Shown here one piece after another: positions 32,604 to 42,036 of a stretch of 64,000 nucleotides of DNA. The stretch spans positions 1 through 64,000 of the forward strand of contig CACGGX010000011.1 in the NCBI GenBank assembly GCA_902572735.1, read 5' to 3'. The first letter of the stretch is position 1; the number at the start of each line of letters is the position of its first letter. The notes below the pieces were generated by a model, which searched no databases, was not told where the DNA came from, and was given only the letters and a program-made list of their open reading frames with translations. Position numbers and translations under genes: made by a program. This DNA is from an uncultured Alphaproteobacteria bacterium. Its GTDB lineage: Bacteria; Pseudomonadota; Alphaproteobacteria; HIMB59; GCA-002718135.

Positions 32604-32631
32604 AAAAAAAAGGTGGGATAACCCACCTTAA
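32604..32631 (-). terminator. Intrinsic terminator between trmB and nusA, possible nusA attenuator
   Basis: On the minus strand, AAGGTGGG, loop TTAT, CCCACCT, then a run of seven T. The seven-pair GC-rich stem plus U-tract is a textbook rho-independent terminator. The U-tract ends only about six bases before the nusA ATG (32597), so it either ends the trmB transcript or attenuates a nusA transcript that starts just upstream; both could hold. Confidence 0.85.
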
Positions 32632-32669
32632 TAATATTGCGTATATTAATATTTTCCAGAATTTCAAGC

Positions 32670-33326
32670 CTATAATTTTCTCAAAATGAATAAAGATGGT
32701 TTTCTTTGAGATTTGATTGCTTTTTTATAATATTTTGTCTCAACATCGAAATAATCTTTTATATGCAGATTCATTTCAGATTGGTTCAGCCAGACAAAAT
32801 AGTCCTTACAATTATAAATTGAGTTTAAAATAAATCTTACATATATTGTTGAATCTGTAGCTATATGTATCTCGCTATTTTTTTTTAAATTAGTATGAAG
32901 TTTTATTAAAAAATCACTAGTTATCAGTCTACGCTTTGCGTGTCTATTTTTTGGCCATGGATCAGGAAAAAATATCCATACAAGGTCAAAACATTCTCTA
33001 TGTGTACATTCTAGAACATCATATACATTTCCGTTATGTAATAGAATATTTTTTATTTCATTTTTTTCAATATTTTTAAGTAAAATTATATTCCCATCAA
33101 TATATTTTTCACAAGATATAATAACTTTGTCTAAAAATTGATTTGCAAGAAATATACTAGTTTCACCATATCCAGTGCCAATATCTAAAATATAATTAAA
33201 TTTTTTATCACAATTTTGAAACTTGTATTTGTCAATTGTTTGATAATATTTTTTCAAATCAATTTTTTTCTTGCTTCTTCCTCTTGTTCTCCCAAATAAG
33301 CGGTTTCTATAATTATTCCTAATCAT
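32670..33326 (-). CDS. trmB: tRNA (guanine-N7-)-methyltransferase
   Basis: SAM-dependent enzyme of 218 aa that forms m7G46 in tRNA. LGRTRGR-like start (FGRTRGRSKKK), SAM motif ILDIGTGYGETSIFLA and the signature FPDPWPKNRHAKRR are present. It starts inside lnt (8 bp overlap). In related alphaproteobacteria metK and an HTH gene often sit between lnt and trmB; neither is here. Confidence 0.95.
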   Translation of the reverse strand: MIRNNYRNRLFGRTRGRSKKKIDLKKYYQTIDKYKFQNCDKKFNYILDIGTGYGETSIFLANQFLDKVIISCEKYIDGNIILLKNIEKNEIKNILLHNGNVYDVLECTHRECFDLVWIFFPDPWPKNRHAKRRLITSDFLIKLHTNLKKNSEIHIATDSTIYVRFILNSIYNCKDYFVWLNQSEMNLHIKDYFDVETKYYKKAIKSQRKPSLFILRKL

Positions 33327-34770
33327 TTTTTCTTAAATAATAGAAATGAGATAGTGTAAAAATAATAAAGAGATAAATTTTAAATATTAAATGAAAATTT
33401 ACAAAATTATTGTTTTCTTTGAATAATAATTTGTGTTTAAAATTTTGAGTTTTGTTTAATTCAGTTTTATTTAGTACAGCACCATTATTATCTATCACTG
33501 CAGATATTCCATTATTAGAAACACGAATAATTGGCTTACTAAACTCTGCAGCTCTGGTTTTAGTAAGATAGAAATGTTGATAAGGGCCGATATAATCGCC
33601 AAACCAAAAATCATTCGTAATATTTACAATAAAATTACCTTTGTTATTGAATTTATTTAAAAGCTTCCAATAAAAAGCGATTTCATAACAAATTACAGGA
33701 ATAAAACTTATATCAGCAGATAGATTAATTATTCTTTCAACTTTACCTTTTGAATAATCGTTTTGACCCACAATAATCTCTAAAAAGTTTAGTGAATCTC
33801 TTAATGGAAGAAACTCTCCAAAGGGAACAAGTATTTTTTTATCAAAGTAAGTTACATTTACTAAATTAATATTTACTAAACTATTATAATATTTATTATT
33901 TTCATATCTTGTAGCTCCAATTATTAATGTTTGATTTTCTTTTAAAGAATCTTTTATGATTTTAAGCTCAAGATCATCTAAAAGATAAGGAAAATTATTT
34001 TCACCAAAGATAAGCAATTCTGCAGTACTTTCATCTATATGCTTAATTATTCTTTGAAGTTTTTTTTCAGGTGTCAAAAATTGGTCATTATTTTTAAAAT
34101 TTAATTGGAAAATTTCCATATTAATTGTTTTAATTTTAGAATTATTTTTTTCTAGGTTAAAATTTGCAATTAATAAACTAATAATTGGCAGAGAAATAAA
34201 CAGTGCTAGATATTTCAATTCTTGTTTAAAGTTTTCTTTAGTTAAAAAAATAAAAGGTATGCAAAATATCTGAATAATTAAATAACTTGAAAATAATGTT
34301 CCAAATGATTTTAGTGAAAATAGTAAATATTCATTACTAGAAAGTAATAACGAAAATGTGAACCAAGGAAATCCATAAAAAAATATTGATATTATATATT
34401 CACTAGATGTGAACATAATTGGGATAAGAACGATTATTGGAATTTTTTTTCCTAATTTAAAAATTATTGTAAAGATTAAACCTAAAATTATAGATAAGAA
34501 TATTATCAGTAATAAAAAGACCAGAAAAAAATTTTTAGTTTCTTCAAAAACAAAAAAAGGATTTTTGATCCAAAATAAATAACTAATAAAAAAACCAAAC
34601 CCAAATATTGAGAATTTATTAAAAATGTTTTTATCACTATAATTTTCTTTATTTGATTTTAATAAAAAACAAAGGAATGGAAAAATGATAAAGCCTAATG
34701 GTAAAAAAAAATATGGTGGAAATAAAAGTGAAGTTAAAAGTCCTAAGATAAAATAAATTAAAATACTCAA
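33319..34770 (-). CDS. lnt: Apolipoprotein N-acyltransferase
   Basis: Inner-membrane enzyme (483 aa) adding the third acyl chain to lipoproteins. About six N-terminal spans are followed by a periplasmic nitrilase-like domain and a final membrane helix. Catalytic residues are visible by motif: Glu in LIFGENNFP, Lys in KKILVPFGEFLPLR and Cys in VICYEIAFYW. It overlaps corC by 4 bp, the usual order. Confidence 0.93.
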   Translation of the reverse strand: MSILIYFILGLLTSLLFPPYFFLPLGFIIFPFLCFLLKSNKENYSDKNIFNKFSIFGFGFFISYLFWIKNPFFVFEETKNFFLVFLLLIIFLSIILGLIFTIIFKLGKKIPIIVLIPIMFTSSEYIISIFFYGFPWFTFSLLLSSNEYLLFSLKSFGTLFSSYLIIQIFCIPFIFLTKENFKQELKYLALFISLPIISLLIANFNLEKNNSKIKTINMEIFQLNFKNNDQFLTPEKKLQRIIKHIDESTAELLIFGENNFPYLLDDLELKIIKDSLKENQTLIIGATRYENNKYYNSLVNINLVNVTYFDKKILVPFGEFLPLRDSLNFLEIIVGQNDYSKGKVERIINLSADISFIPVICYEIAFYWKLLNKFNNKGNFIVNITNDFWFGDYIGPYQHFYLTKTRAAEFSKPIIRVSNNGISAVIDNNGAVLNKTELNKTQNFKHKLLFKENNNFVNFHLIFKIYLFIIFTLSHFYYLRKND

Positions 34771-35615
34771 TTATTTTTATTTACTTCAACAATTTCAATT
34801 TTTCTATTGTTTGATTTAACAATCTTGATCCTAAGTTCATCATTAAAAACAATTACTTCATTATTTTTTGGTATCCTATTTATTTTTTCATATACAAGAC
34901 CACCTACAGAAGAAGTTTCATCATCTTCATTTCTTGGAATATTAATTGAAAAAAATTCTTCTAAATCCTCCACTCTATAACTAGCATCTACAGTTATTGA
35001 ATTATCTGATTTTTTATAAACTAATTCTTCATCATCTTCTGCGTCATGTTCATCTTCAATCTCACCAACAATTTCTTCAACTAAGTCTTCTATCGTTACC
35101 AATCCATCAACACCTCCAACTCCATCAACAACTAGCCCTATATGAATCCTAGATGATCTCATGGTTTTCAGTAAATCTAAAATCGGAGATTTGGGGGCAA
35201 CATATAATACATCTCTTATTATTTCACTCATCTGAAATGTATCCTGTGAAGATTTAATAAAATCTTTTATATGAAAAAAACCAATTACATTATCAATATT
35301 TTTTTTAAATACTGGAATTCTAGAATGTCCCTCTTCCTTAATAACTTCTAAAATTTCGTTGTAAGATTTATCATGGTCTAAGGCTACTATTTCACTTCTA
35401 GGTATCATTAAATCTTCAACACTTTTTTCATTCAAATTTACGATGTTTTTAATTAGATTTTTCTCATTATTATCATTTAGATCGTCAATATTTTTATTAT
35501 CTTCATCATTAGCTATAAAATTTAAAATGTCTTCTTTTGTTGAATCATTGGATAATAATTTTTTAATTATCCAATTTTTCCAGCTCGATGATTTATCAGC
35601 GTTATTTGTGTTCAT
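34767..35615 (-). CDS. CBS-pair protein of the CorC/YbeX (TlyC) family
   Basis: Cytoplasmic protein of 282 aa with two CBS domains (about 68-195; DLMIPRSEIVALD and GLVTIEDLVEEIVGEIEDEHD) and a C-terminal CorC/transporter-associated domain. It lacks the DUF21 membrane part, as YbeX does. The family is linked to magnesium efflux and to ribosome biogenesis; the ybeY-corC-lnt neighbourhood supports YbeX. It shares one base with ybeY. Confidence 0.9.
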   Translation of the reverse strand: MNTNNADKSSSWKNWIIKKLLSNDSTKEDILNFIANDEDNKNIDDLNDNNEKNLIKNIVNLNEKSVEDLMIPRSEIVALDHDKSYNEILEVIKEEGHSRIPVFKKNIDNVIGFFHIKDFIKSSQDTFQMSEIIRDVLYVAPKSPILDLLKTMRSSRIHIGLVVDGVGGVDGLVTIEDLVEEIVGEIEDEHDAEDDEELVYKKSDNSITVDASYRVEDLEEFFSINIPRNEDDETSSVGGLVYEKINRIPKNNEVIVFNDELRIKIVKSNNRKIEIVEVNKNN

Positions 35616-36094
35616 TAAATTGTGTAAGGATTGTTAATTCCAAATAATCCTAAAATTTTTATCTCCTCTCTTTTCATTTTTTTAAATTCTAAATTTTTTT
35701 TATGATTATATCCGTTAATATGCAATAAACTATGGATTAATAGATGGTTAAAATGATCATATATGCTAATTTTATTCCTACGTATATATTTTTCAATAGT
35801 ATCAATTGAGAAAAAAATATCACAATATAAAATTTTTCCAACATTTTTATTTGAATTCTTTGTAATAAAAGTGAGAACATCAGTATCTGTTTGTTTATTT
35901 TTATAGGTTTTATTAAGTTTAATCATTTTTGATTTATCTGTTAAAATTATATTCAGTTCAAATTTATGATCTCTTTTAAAATAAGAGCTCATTTTATTTA
36001 TAGTCTTTTTTGTAATAGTCTTAATTTTAGGTATTCGCCTTGGCCATTTTTTTGATTCAGAAAAAAAATCAACTTTTATGTTTTTCATATGCAT
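35615..36094 (-). CDS. ybeY: Endoribonuclease YbeY
   Basis: Zinc-dependent RNase for 16S rRNA maturation and ribosome quality control. The metal-binding HSLLHINGYNH (family HGxLHLxGYDH) is present; the position usually occupied by Asp is Asn. DTDVLTF is also conserved. The track begins MHMKN; the second ATG is equally plausible. It overlaps the phoH end by 26 bp. Confidence 0.92.
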   Translation of the reverse strand: MHMKNIKVDFFSESKKWPRRIPKIKTITKKTINKMSSYFKRDHKFELNIILTDKSKMIKLNKTYKNKQTDTDVLTFITKNSNKNVGKILYCDIFFSIDTIEKYIRRNKISIYDHFNHLLIHSLLHINGYNHKKNLEFKKMKREEIKILGLFGINNPYTI

Positions 36095-37028
36095 TAATAA
36101 TTTTTTTTACTAAATCATGTCTAACGACATCCTTTTCTGATAATTCAATAAAACCTATATCGTTAACTTTATTTAATTTTTTTAATGCATCCTTAAGCCC
36201 GGAATCTTTTTCACTTACAAGATCGATTTGTGTAATATCTCCTACAACCACCATTTGGCTATTTTTACCTAATCTTGTTAAAAACATTTTCATTTGAGTT
36301 TTTGTTGTATTTTGAGCTTCATCTAAAATTATAAAACAATCTTCAAGGGTTCTTCCTCTCATAAAAGCAATAGGTGCTATTTCTATTGTGTTGTTAAGTA
36401 ATTTTTTTTCTACCTGTTCATAAGGTAACATTGAATATAAAGCATCGTAAATTGGTCTCAAAAAAGGATCGACTTTTTCTTTTAAATCTCCTGGTAGAAA
36501 ACCTAATTTTTCACCAGCTTCAACAGCTGGTCTAGATAAAATAATTTTATTTACTTTACCATCTTGAAGGGCTGAAACCGCTTTAGCAACAGCAAGATAA
36601 GTTTTTCCTGTTCCAGCAGGACCAATAGCAAATGTAATATTTTTAGTATTTAGTAATTGAAGATATTTATTTTGTATTTCAGTTCTTGGTATAATTTTTC
36701 TTTTTTTAGTTTGAATAAATAAATCCATCTGTTTGTCTGTTTTAATATTCATAGATATTAAACTTTTATTATCTCTAATTCTATCCTCATCTATTTCAGC
36801 ACCATTTTGTGCTTCTTTAAATAAATTAAGAATAGTTTTTTTAGTTTCAAAAATTGATTTTTTATTACCTGATATTTTAATTTTATTTCCACGGTATTGG
36901 ATTTTAACTTGATTAATTTGTTCTATAAGAGATAAGTTTCTGTCATTGATACCAAATAAGTTACTTAAAATTGTATTATCTTCTAATTCTAATTCTAAAT
37001 TTTCATTTTTGTTTACTATATCTGACAT
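36069..37028 (-). CDS. PhoH-family ATPase (PhoL/YbeZ type)
   Basis: P-loop NTPase of 319 aa. An N-terminal KH-like segment is followed by Walker A (GPAGTGKTYLAVAKAV), ILSRPAVEAGEKLGFLPGD and Walker B (FIILDEAQNTT). It partners YbeY in RNA metabolism. The PhoH name comes from the E. coli pho regulon, but this chromosomal PhoL type is a housekeeping gene and I see no Pho-type motif before it. It overlaps miaB by 13 bp. Confidence 0.92.
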   Translation of the reverse strand: MSDIVNKNENLELELEDNTILSNLFGINDRNLSLIEQINQVKIQYRGNKIKISGNKKSIFETKKTILNLFKEAQNGAEIDEDRIRDNKSLISMNIKTDKQMDLFIQTKKRKIIPRTEIQNKYLQLLNTKNITFAIGPAGTGKTYLAVAKAVSALQDGKVNKIILSRPAVEAGEKLGFLPGDLKEKVDPFLRPIYDALYSMLPYEQVEKKLLNNTIEIAPIAFMRGRTLEDCFIILDEAQNTTKTQMKMFLTRLGKNSQMVVVGDITQIDLVSEKDSGLKDALKKLNKVNDIGFIELSEKDVVRHDLVKKIINAYEKHKS

Positions 37029-38317
37029 TCAAGTGCAAAATTGGTTGAGTTTGTAATTTTAACATCCATAATTTGATTTAATAAATCTTTTTTCGAGTTA
37101 ATAAATGTACTTTGATTATAGATTGTACGACCTATAAATTGATCTTTATGCCTGCCTATCTTTTCAAATAATACTTCCATTCCTTTATTAACAAATGATT
37201 TATTAAAATTTATTTGTTGTTGTGTAAGTAAAGATTGCAATGCGCTTAAACGAGCCTTTTTATCTGACAAACTAATATTATCTTTATTTTGAGCAGGTGT
37301 TCCTGGTCTTGGGCTATAAATAAATGAATAAGCAATAACAAAATTTACTTTTTCAATAAATTTCATTGTATCTTCAAAATCTTTATCTGTTTCTTCCGGG
37401 AAACCGACAATAAAGTCTGATGAAAGAGCAATATCGGGACGAACACTTCTTATTTTTTCAACTATTCTTAAATAATCATCAACTGTGTGTTTTCTGTTCA
37501 TTTTTTTTAAAATTTTATCTGAGCCAGATTGAATAGGAAGATGAAGAAAAGGCATAAGCTTCGAGTTATCAGCATGGGCGTTTATAAGAGAATCTTTCAT
37601 ATCAATAGGATGAGATGTCATATATCTAATCCTCTTAATTTTTTCAATTTCACTGATTTTATTAATTAAGTAAGCTAAATCTTTTGATTTTCCATCTGGA
37701 CCCACACCATGATAGGCATTAACATTTTGACCAAGCAAAATTATTTCTTTAATTCCATTTGATACATATTTTTTTGTCTCACCAATTATATCATCAACTG
37801 GTCTGGAAAATTCAGGTCCTCTTGTGTAGGGAACTACGCAGAAAGAACAGAATTTGTCACATCCTTCTTGAATAGATAAAAATTCAGAAGATAAATTAGA
37901 AGAATTGAAAATTAAGTTTTTAAATTTTTCATTTTGTAAAAACTCACTATTTTCTATTTCATCCACTTTACCTATCATATCAGGTAATTTGTGATACGAT
38001 TGAGGTCCAACAACATAATCAACTGAAGGAGATCTTTTTTTTATCTCAAGTCCCTCAGCCTGTGCTACACAACCTGCAACTACTAATTTCATGTTCTGTT
38101 TTTTATCTTTAATTTTTTTTACTCTGCCAATATCAGAATAAACTTTTTCAACTGCCTTTTCTCTAATATGACAAGTATTCAAAACAGTTAAATCTGCTTT
38201 AGAAATATCTTTTGTTATTTTATATCCTTTATTAGAAAATAAATCTTTAATTCGATTACTGTCATATACATTCATCTGACAACCATAAGATTTTATATAA
38301 ATATATTTATCACTCAT
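37016..38317 (-). CDS. miaB: tRNA-2-methylthio-N6-dimethylallyladenosine synthase
   Basis: Radical SAM methylthiotransferase (433 aa). The N-terminal UPF0004 domain has three cysteines for the auxiliary cluster (YGCQMNVYDS, LNTCHIREKA, VAGCVAQ); the radical SAM cluster motif is CDKFCSFCVVPYTRG near residue 155; a TRAM domain closes the protein. It modifies A37 of tRNAs reading UNN codons. It overlaps rimI by 8 bp. Confidence 0.95.
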   Translation of the reverse strand: MSDKYIYIKSYGCQMNVYDSNRIKDLFSNKGYKITKDISKADLTVLNTCHIREKAVEKVYSDIGRVKKIKDKKQNMKLVVAGCVAQAEGLEIKKRSPSVDYVVGPQSYHKLPDMIGKVDEIENSEFLQNEKFKNLIFNSSNLSSEFLSIQEGCDKFCSFCVVPYTRGPEFSRPVDDIIGETKKYVSNGIKEIILLGQNVNAYHGVGPDGKSKDLAYLINKISEIEKIKRIRYMTSHPIDMKDSLINAHADNSKLMPFLHLPIQSGSDKILKKMNRKHTVDDYLRIVEKIRSVRPDIALSSDFIVGFPEETDKDFEDTMKFIEKVNFVIAYSFIYSPRPGTPAQNKDNISLSDKKARLSALQSLLTQQQINFNKSFVNKGMEVLFEKIGRHKDQFIGRTIYNQSTFINSKKDLLNQIMDVKITNSTNFALECQI

Positions 38318-38789
38318 TATTGATATTTTTTATGAAGCATTTAGCATGAATATTTTTGTCATTATACCTATAATAGCTATGTCTAAAATTTAAAAAGACA
38401 AAGTTGTTTTTTTGATAAAAATTTATTGCTGCTACATTATCTTCAGCAACTTCAATGAAAATCTTTGAAAAATTAAGATTATTTGTTTCAATATAATTTA
38501 ATAATTTTGTTGCAATTTTTTTTCTTCTTTCATCTTTTGATACAAATAAAATATGCAATTCTAATTCATATTCTTTATCATTTTTAATTGTATCACCAAT
38601 TAAGACTCCTACAAGATTATTATCCTGAAAATAACCAAGAGAGTAATTATTATCTTTGCTAAATTGACTTTCAATGTTTTTTATATTCCATCCTATTTTT
38701 TTAAAATAATTAAATTCATCACTATTTTCATTTATAAAACTGATTATTGATATTAGGTGTTCTTTATTTATTAAGCTAATTCTATTCAA
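38310..38789 (-). CDS. rimI: GNAT acetyltransferase, RimI-like
   Basis: Protein of 159 aa with the GNAT core: LHILFVSKDERRKKIATKLLNYIE holds the acetyl-CoA loop, and EVAEDNVAAINFYQKNNFV is the typical later motif. Its place directly after tsaB is the conserved tsaB-rimI pair, so acetylation of ribosomal protein S18 is the likely role. Divergence is considerable, so substrate specificity is inferred. Confidence 0.82.
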   Translation of the reverse strand: MNRISLINKEHLISIISFINENSDEFNYFKKIGWNIKNIESQFSKDNNYSLGYFQDNNLVGVLIGDTIKNDKEYELELHILFVSKDERRKKIATKLLNYIETNNLNFSKIFIEVAEDNVAAINFYQKNNFVFLNFRHSYYRYNDKNIHAKCFIKNINNE

Positions 38790-39397
38790 TTTAGTAATTG
38801 ATTATTTGATATATATATTGGTTCAATAATAATATTTTTTTTAAAGTTAAAATTATTGTAATTATTATAAAATTCTTCAAAAAAAGAAAACTGTATTTGT
38901 TCTACTTTATTGTTTTCATTGATTTTACTTTTATTAAAAAGAATCAAATCGATATTTTTTGGAATTGAATATTTGTTATTTTCAATTTTATAGTATTCCA
39001 TTTTCTTATCCTTAGTTTTATAACAGAAAAATTTCTGATTATTAGAAGAGGTTATAAAAACTCCCAATTTTTTTTTGGAATGTTTTATTGCGTTCAAGTT
39101 TAAGATATCCTCAATAGTTAGTGGGTAATAAGGAATATTACGAGAAATCATAAGACCAGATATAAATGCTGAACCAACCCTTAAACTTGTATAAGATCCA
39201 GGACCAATTGTTGTAGAAATTTTTTTGAGATTGTTAGTTAAATTTAATCGTTTATCTATTTCTATATAGGATTGTATTATATTATCACTCAACTTATCTG
39301 TTTCAGATTGAGTAATTTTCTGTTGTAATATTATTTTGTTGTCATCAATTACACAAAACTCTGGTATTGATGATATAATATCTAGAAATAATAACAT
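38786..39397 (-). CDS. tsaB: tRNA threonylcarbamoyladenosine biosynthesis protein TsaB
   Basis: ASKHA-fold partner (203 aa) of TsaD in making t6A37 in tRNA. It begins LLFLDIISSIPEFCVI and contains ISTTIGPGSYTSLRVG, the TsaB signature (GPGSFTGLR). The C-terminal half is short and diverged. Its start codon directly abuts that of the divergent polysaccharide deacetylase (CAT then ATG with no base between), so there is no room for a conventional leader. Confidence 0.9.
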   Translation of the reverse strand: MLLFLDIISSIPEFCVIDDNKIILQQKITQSETDKLSDNIIQSYIEIDKRLNLTNNLKKISTTIGPGSYTSLRVGSAFISGLMISRNIPYYPLTIEDILNLNAIKHSKKKLGVFITSSNNQKFFCYKTKDKKMEYYKIENNKYSIPKNIDLILFNKSKINENNKVEQIQFSFFEEFYNNYNNFNFKKNIIIEPIYISNNQLLN

Positions 39398-40426
39398 ATG
39401 AAATTACATAACTACATTTTATTGCTATTTTTAAAAAGTATTACTTTAATTTTTTTATTAGTAACAGGAGCTTTTGCTAATGAAGTAAAAAACTCAGCAA
39501 CTGTATTTATGTATCATAAATTTGGAGTTTCTAAATATCCCTCAACAAGTGTAACTATTGACCAACTTAATAGTCATATTGAAGAATTAACTAAAGAAAA
39601 ATATACAATTAAATCATTAGATTTTATTATTGATACAATTATTAATGATGGTGATCTTCCAGCAAATACTATTGGCATAAGTGTAGATGATGCTGATAAG
39701 TCTTTTTTAGAAGTTGGATGGCCTTTATTTAAAGAAAATAATATTCCTGTTACCTTATTTGTAACGACAGGGACAATTTCAAATAATAAAAAATATATTA
39801 ACTGGGATCAAATAAGAAAACTGAAAGAAGAAGGTGTAGTAATTGGTGCACACTCTCATACACATGCCCACATGCCAGATATTAGTATTGAAGAAGTAAG
39901 AGATGAAATAGAAACATCCAATAAAATCTTCTTAAAAGAACTAGGGGAAATTCCAACTTTATTTGCATTTCCTTATGGTGAGACAACAGATGAAATAATT
40001 GAATTAGTAAAAGAATTTAAATTTAAGGTTGCTTTTGGACAGCATTCCGGAATAATTAATGAAACATCTAATATGTATTATCTACCGCGGTTTTCGTTAA
40101 ATGAAAGGTATGGTGAAATAGATAGAGTAAAATTTGCTGCTTCTTCTAAAGGATTAGGAGTTTATGACTTTATACCTCAAAATCCAACTATTAAACAAAA
40201 TCCACCATTTATAGGTTTCTCTCTTCTTGATGAAAAGAAAGCTCAGTCTCTAGATTGTTTTATCTTTGATAGTAAAGGTCAGGTTGATAGAGAAATTTAT
40301 AAATTTAATGAAAGAATTGAAATAAGACTTTCAAGAGAATTGTCACCTGGAAGATCTAGAATGAATTGTACCGTTAAAGATACTGAAGGTAATTGGAGAT
40401 GGTTTGGCCACCAGTTTTATTTTTAA
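39398..40426 (+). CDS. Secreted polysaccharide deacetylase (NodB homology domain)
   Basis: Protein of 342 aa with a signal peptide (hydrophobic stretch to VTGAFANE, cleavage about residue 28). NodB domain motifs: ISVDDADKS for the catalytic Asp pair, HSHTHAHM for the metal histidines, and FAFPYGET. The C-terminal 90 residues form an extra beta-rich region of unknown role. It would remove N- or O-acetyl groups from a cell-wall or exported glycan in the periplasm. It abuts tsaB at the start and the bax-like gene at the stop. Confidence 0.87.
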   Translation: MKLHNYILLLFLKSITLIFLLVTGAFANEVKNSATVFMYHKFGVSKYPSTSVTIDQLNSHIEELTKEKYTIKSLDFIIDTIINDGDLPANTIGISVDDADKSFLEVGWPLFKENNIPVTLFVTTGTISNNKKYINWDQIRKLKEEGVVIGAHSHTHAHMPDISIEEVRDEIETSNKIFLKELGEIPTLFAFPYGETTDEIIELVKEFKFKVAFGQHSGIINETSNMYYLPRFSLNERYGEIDRVKFAASSKGLGVYDFIPQNPTIKQNPPFIGFSLLDEKKAQSLDCFIFDSKGQVDREIYKFNERIEIRLSRELSPGRSRMNCTVKDTEGNWRWFGHQFYF

Positions 40427-41410
40427 TTAATACGAAATAGTTTTTTGATCAAAGATACCAAAGTTATTAGTTTTAATAACTTGTCTTATTGTGTTAATAT
40501 AATTTTCATCTTCTGCATAAGTACTTAATTTATTAACAAGTAAGTTAACATTTGAAAAATTATTTCGTTTTCTCATTATATTTCGGATATCACGAAAATC
40601 TTCATATGCGTAATGAGAGTTAATATTATTAAAATATGATTCTACACTGTTGCTGTATGAACTGAATGCTTTAATTAAATGAGTATCACCATTTTCTCTT
40701 TCAAGTGGAATAACACCTTCAGAATCATCATATGTGTATTCGCCAAAAAGTGCATTGTATTCTTTTGCAAATCTAGATTTACCCCATCCACTTTCAATTG
40801 CTGCTTGGGCTAATACTATTGAATTAGGTATTACATCAACGTTTGAAAGTATTTCATCAACTAAATCTAATTTGTGTTTATTTTGATACTTAATATTATA
40901 CTTTTTAGCAATATCATTAAGTTTTCTTATTTCATTATTATTGAGAGTTCTAAAAGTTTCTAACTTACCTTTAAGCTCATTAACAAAACTTCTAATCATT
41001 AAAATATTTTGATTTTCATTAATAATTATTGGTAAAACAGTTTTTACGAATTCTTTTTTATTTGAATCAAGGTAATCAAAGTCTTTATCAGATAATGTTA
41101 ACTGCAAACTGGGATTGTTTTGCTCTTCAATCTTTGAAGTGATAATAGGATTGATTGGCTTTATTCTTACTTTAACAATTAATTTTTCATTCACTATTTC
41201 TGAAATAGGAGGACCTTTAAGGGTAATTTCTTTTTCAGATAGTGTAATTTCTTTTTCAGAATATAATTTGTTTATTTGATTTGCGGTTTGAATGTTATTC
41301 TTAGTATCAACTGCATTAATTTCTACATAATCAACAAAACCATTTCCTATAAAAATTAATCCAATAAGTAATAAGGGAAAGCAAAAAAAATTTAACAGTC
41401 TATCCATCAA
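40427..41410 (-). CDS. Bax-like glucosaminidase-domain protein
   Basis: One N-terminal membrane helix (about residues 5-26) is followed by a variable region and a C-terminal glucosaminidase (lysozyme-like) domain from about 165: VLAQAAIESGWGKSRFA carries the catalytic Glu, then ALFGEY and YFNNINSHYAYEDFR. It should act on peptidoglycan outside the inner membrane. The first ATG gives an 11 bp overlap with the Nfu gene; the second codon is also ATG. Confidence 0.85.
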   Translation of the reverse strand: MMDRLLNFFCFPLLLIGLIFIGNGFVDYVEINAVDTKNNIQTANQINKLYSEKEITLSEKEITLKGPPISEIVNEKLIVKVRIKPINPIITSKIEEQNNPSLQLTLSDKDFDYLDSNKKEFVKTVLPIIINENQNILMIRSFVNELKGKLETFRTLNNNEIRKLNDIAKKYNIKYQNKHKLDLVDEILSNVDVIPNSIVLAQAAIESGWGKSRFAKEYNALFGEYTYDDSEGVIPLERENGDTHLIKAFSSYSNSVESYFNNINSHYAYEDFRDIRNIMRKRNNFSNVNLLVNKLSTYAEDENYINTIRQVIKTNNFGIFDQKTISY

Positions 41411-41963
41411 TAGGCCTTACTTCTTGAACTTCTGGAACATAGTGCTTTAACATATTTTCAATACCCATTTTTAAAGTAGCAGTTGAACTTGGACATCCGG
41501 AACATGCGCCTTGCATGTGGAGATATACGACACCATCCTTAAAACTATCGTAAATAATATCACCACCATCCATTGCAACTGCAGGTCTTACTCGTGTATC
41601 CAATAATTCTTTAATTTGCTTTACAATATCGGTATCGTTTTCATCAATCTCTAATGATTTATCCTCACCTTTTTTACTAATATTTATTGTTGTATCGCCA
41701 GAATTATAATGGTCCATTATTGAGCCTAAGATCAATGGTTTCATAACTTGCCAATCTAAAGATTGATTTTTAGTAATAGTAATAAAATCACTTCCAAAAA
41801 AAACTCCTTCAACTCCCTCAACATCAAATAGGCGTTTTGCAAATGGTGAGTCAACTGCTTCGCCAATATTTTGGAAAAAGGCCGTTCCCTCATCCATTAC
41901 AACCTTTCCAGGAAGAAACTTTAATGTTTGTGGATTGGGAGTTTGTTCAGTTTGTATAAACAT
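41400..41963 (-). CDS. Fe-S cluster scaffold/carrier protein of the Nfu (NifU C-terminal) family
   Basis: MFIQTEQTPNPQTLKFLPG is the typical start of the Nfu N-terminal domain, so I choose the ATG at 41963 rather than a GTG two codons upstream. The C-terminal NifU domain (from about residue 110) has the cluster-binding motif GACSGCPSSTATLK. It carries 4Fe-4S clusters to target proteins. In many alphaproteobacteria it neighbours tsaB/rimI, as here within about 2.6 kb. Confidence 0.93.
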   Translation of the reverse strand: MFIQTEQTPNPQTLKFLPGKVVMDEGTAFFQNIGEAVDSPFAKRLFDVEGVEGVFFGSDFITITKNQSLDWQVMKPLILGSIMDHYNSGDTTINISKKGEDKSLEIDENDTDIVKQIKELLDTRVRPAVAMDGGDIIYDSFKDGVVYLHMQGACSGCPSSTATLKMGIENMLKHYVPEVQEVRPIDG

Positions 41964-42036
41964 ATGCACTATATATAGTTATTAATATGTCTTTAGTATG
42001 AATTTTCTAAAAAAAAATTTAAAATTTGGGGAATTT

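Noticed and set aside
36069-37028. PhoH-family gene as part of the phosphate regulon
   Set aside because: The neighbourhood (miaB, ybeY, corC, lnt) is the housekeeping PhoL type, and no Pho-like motif precedes it.
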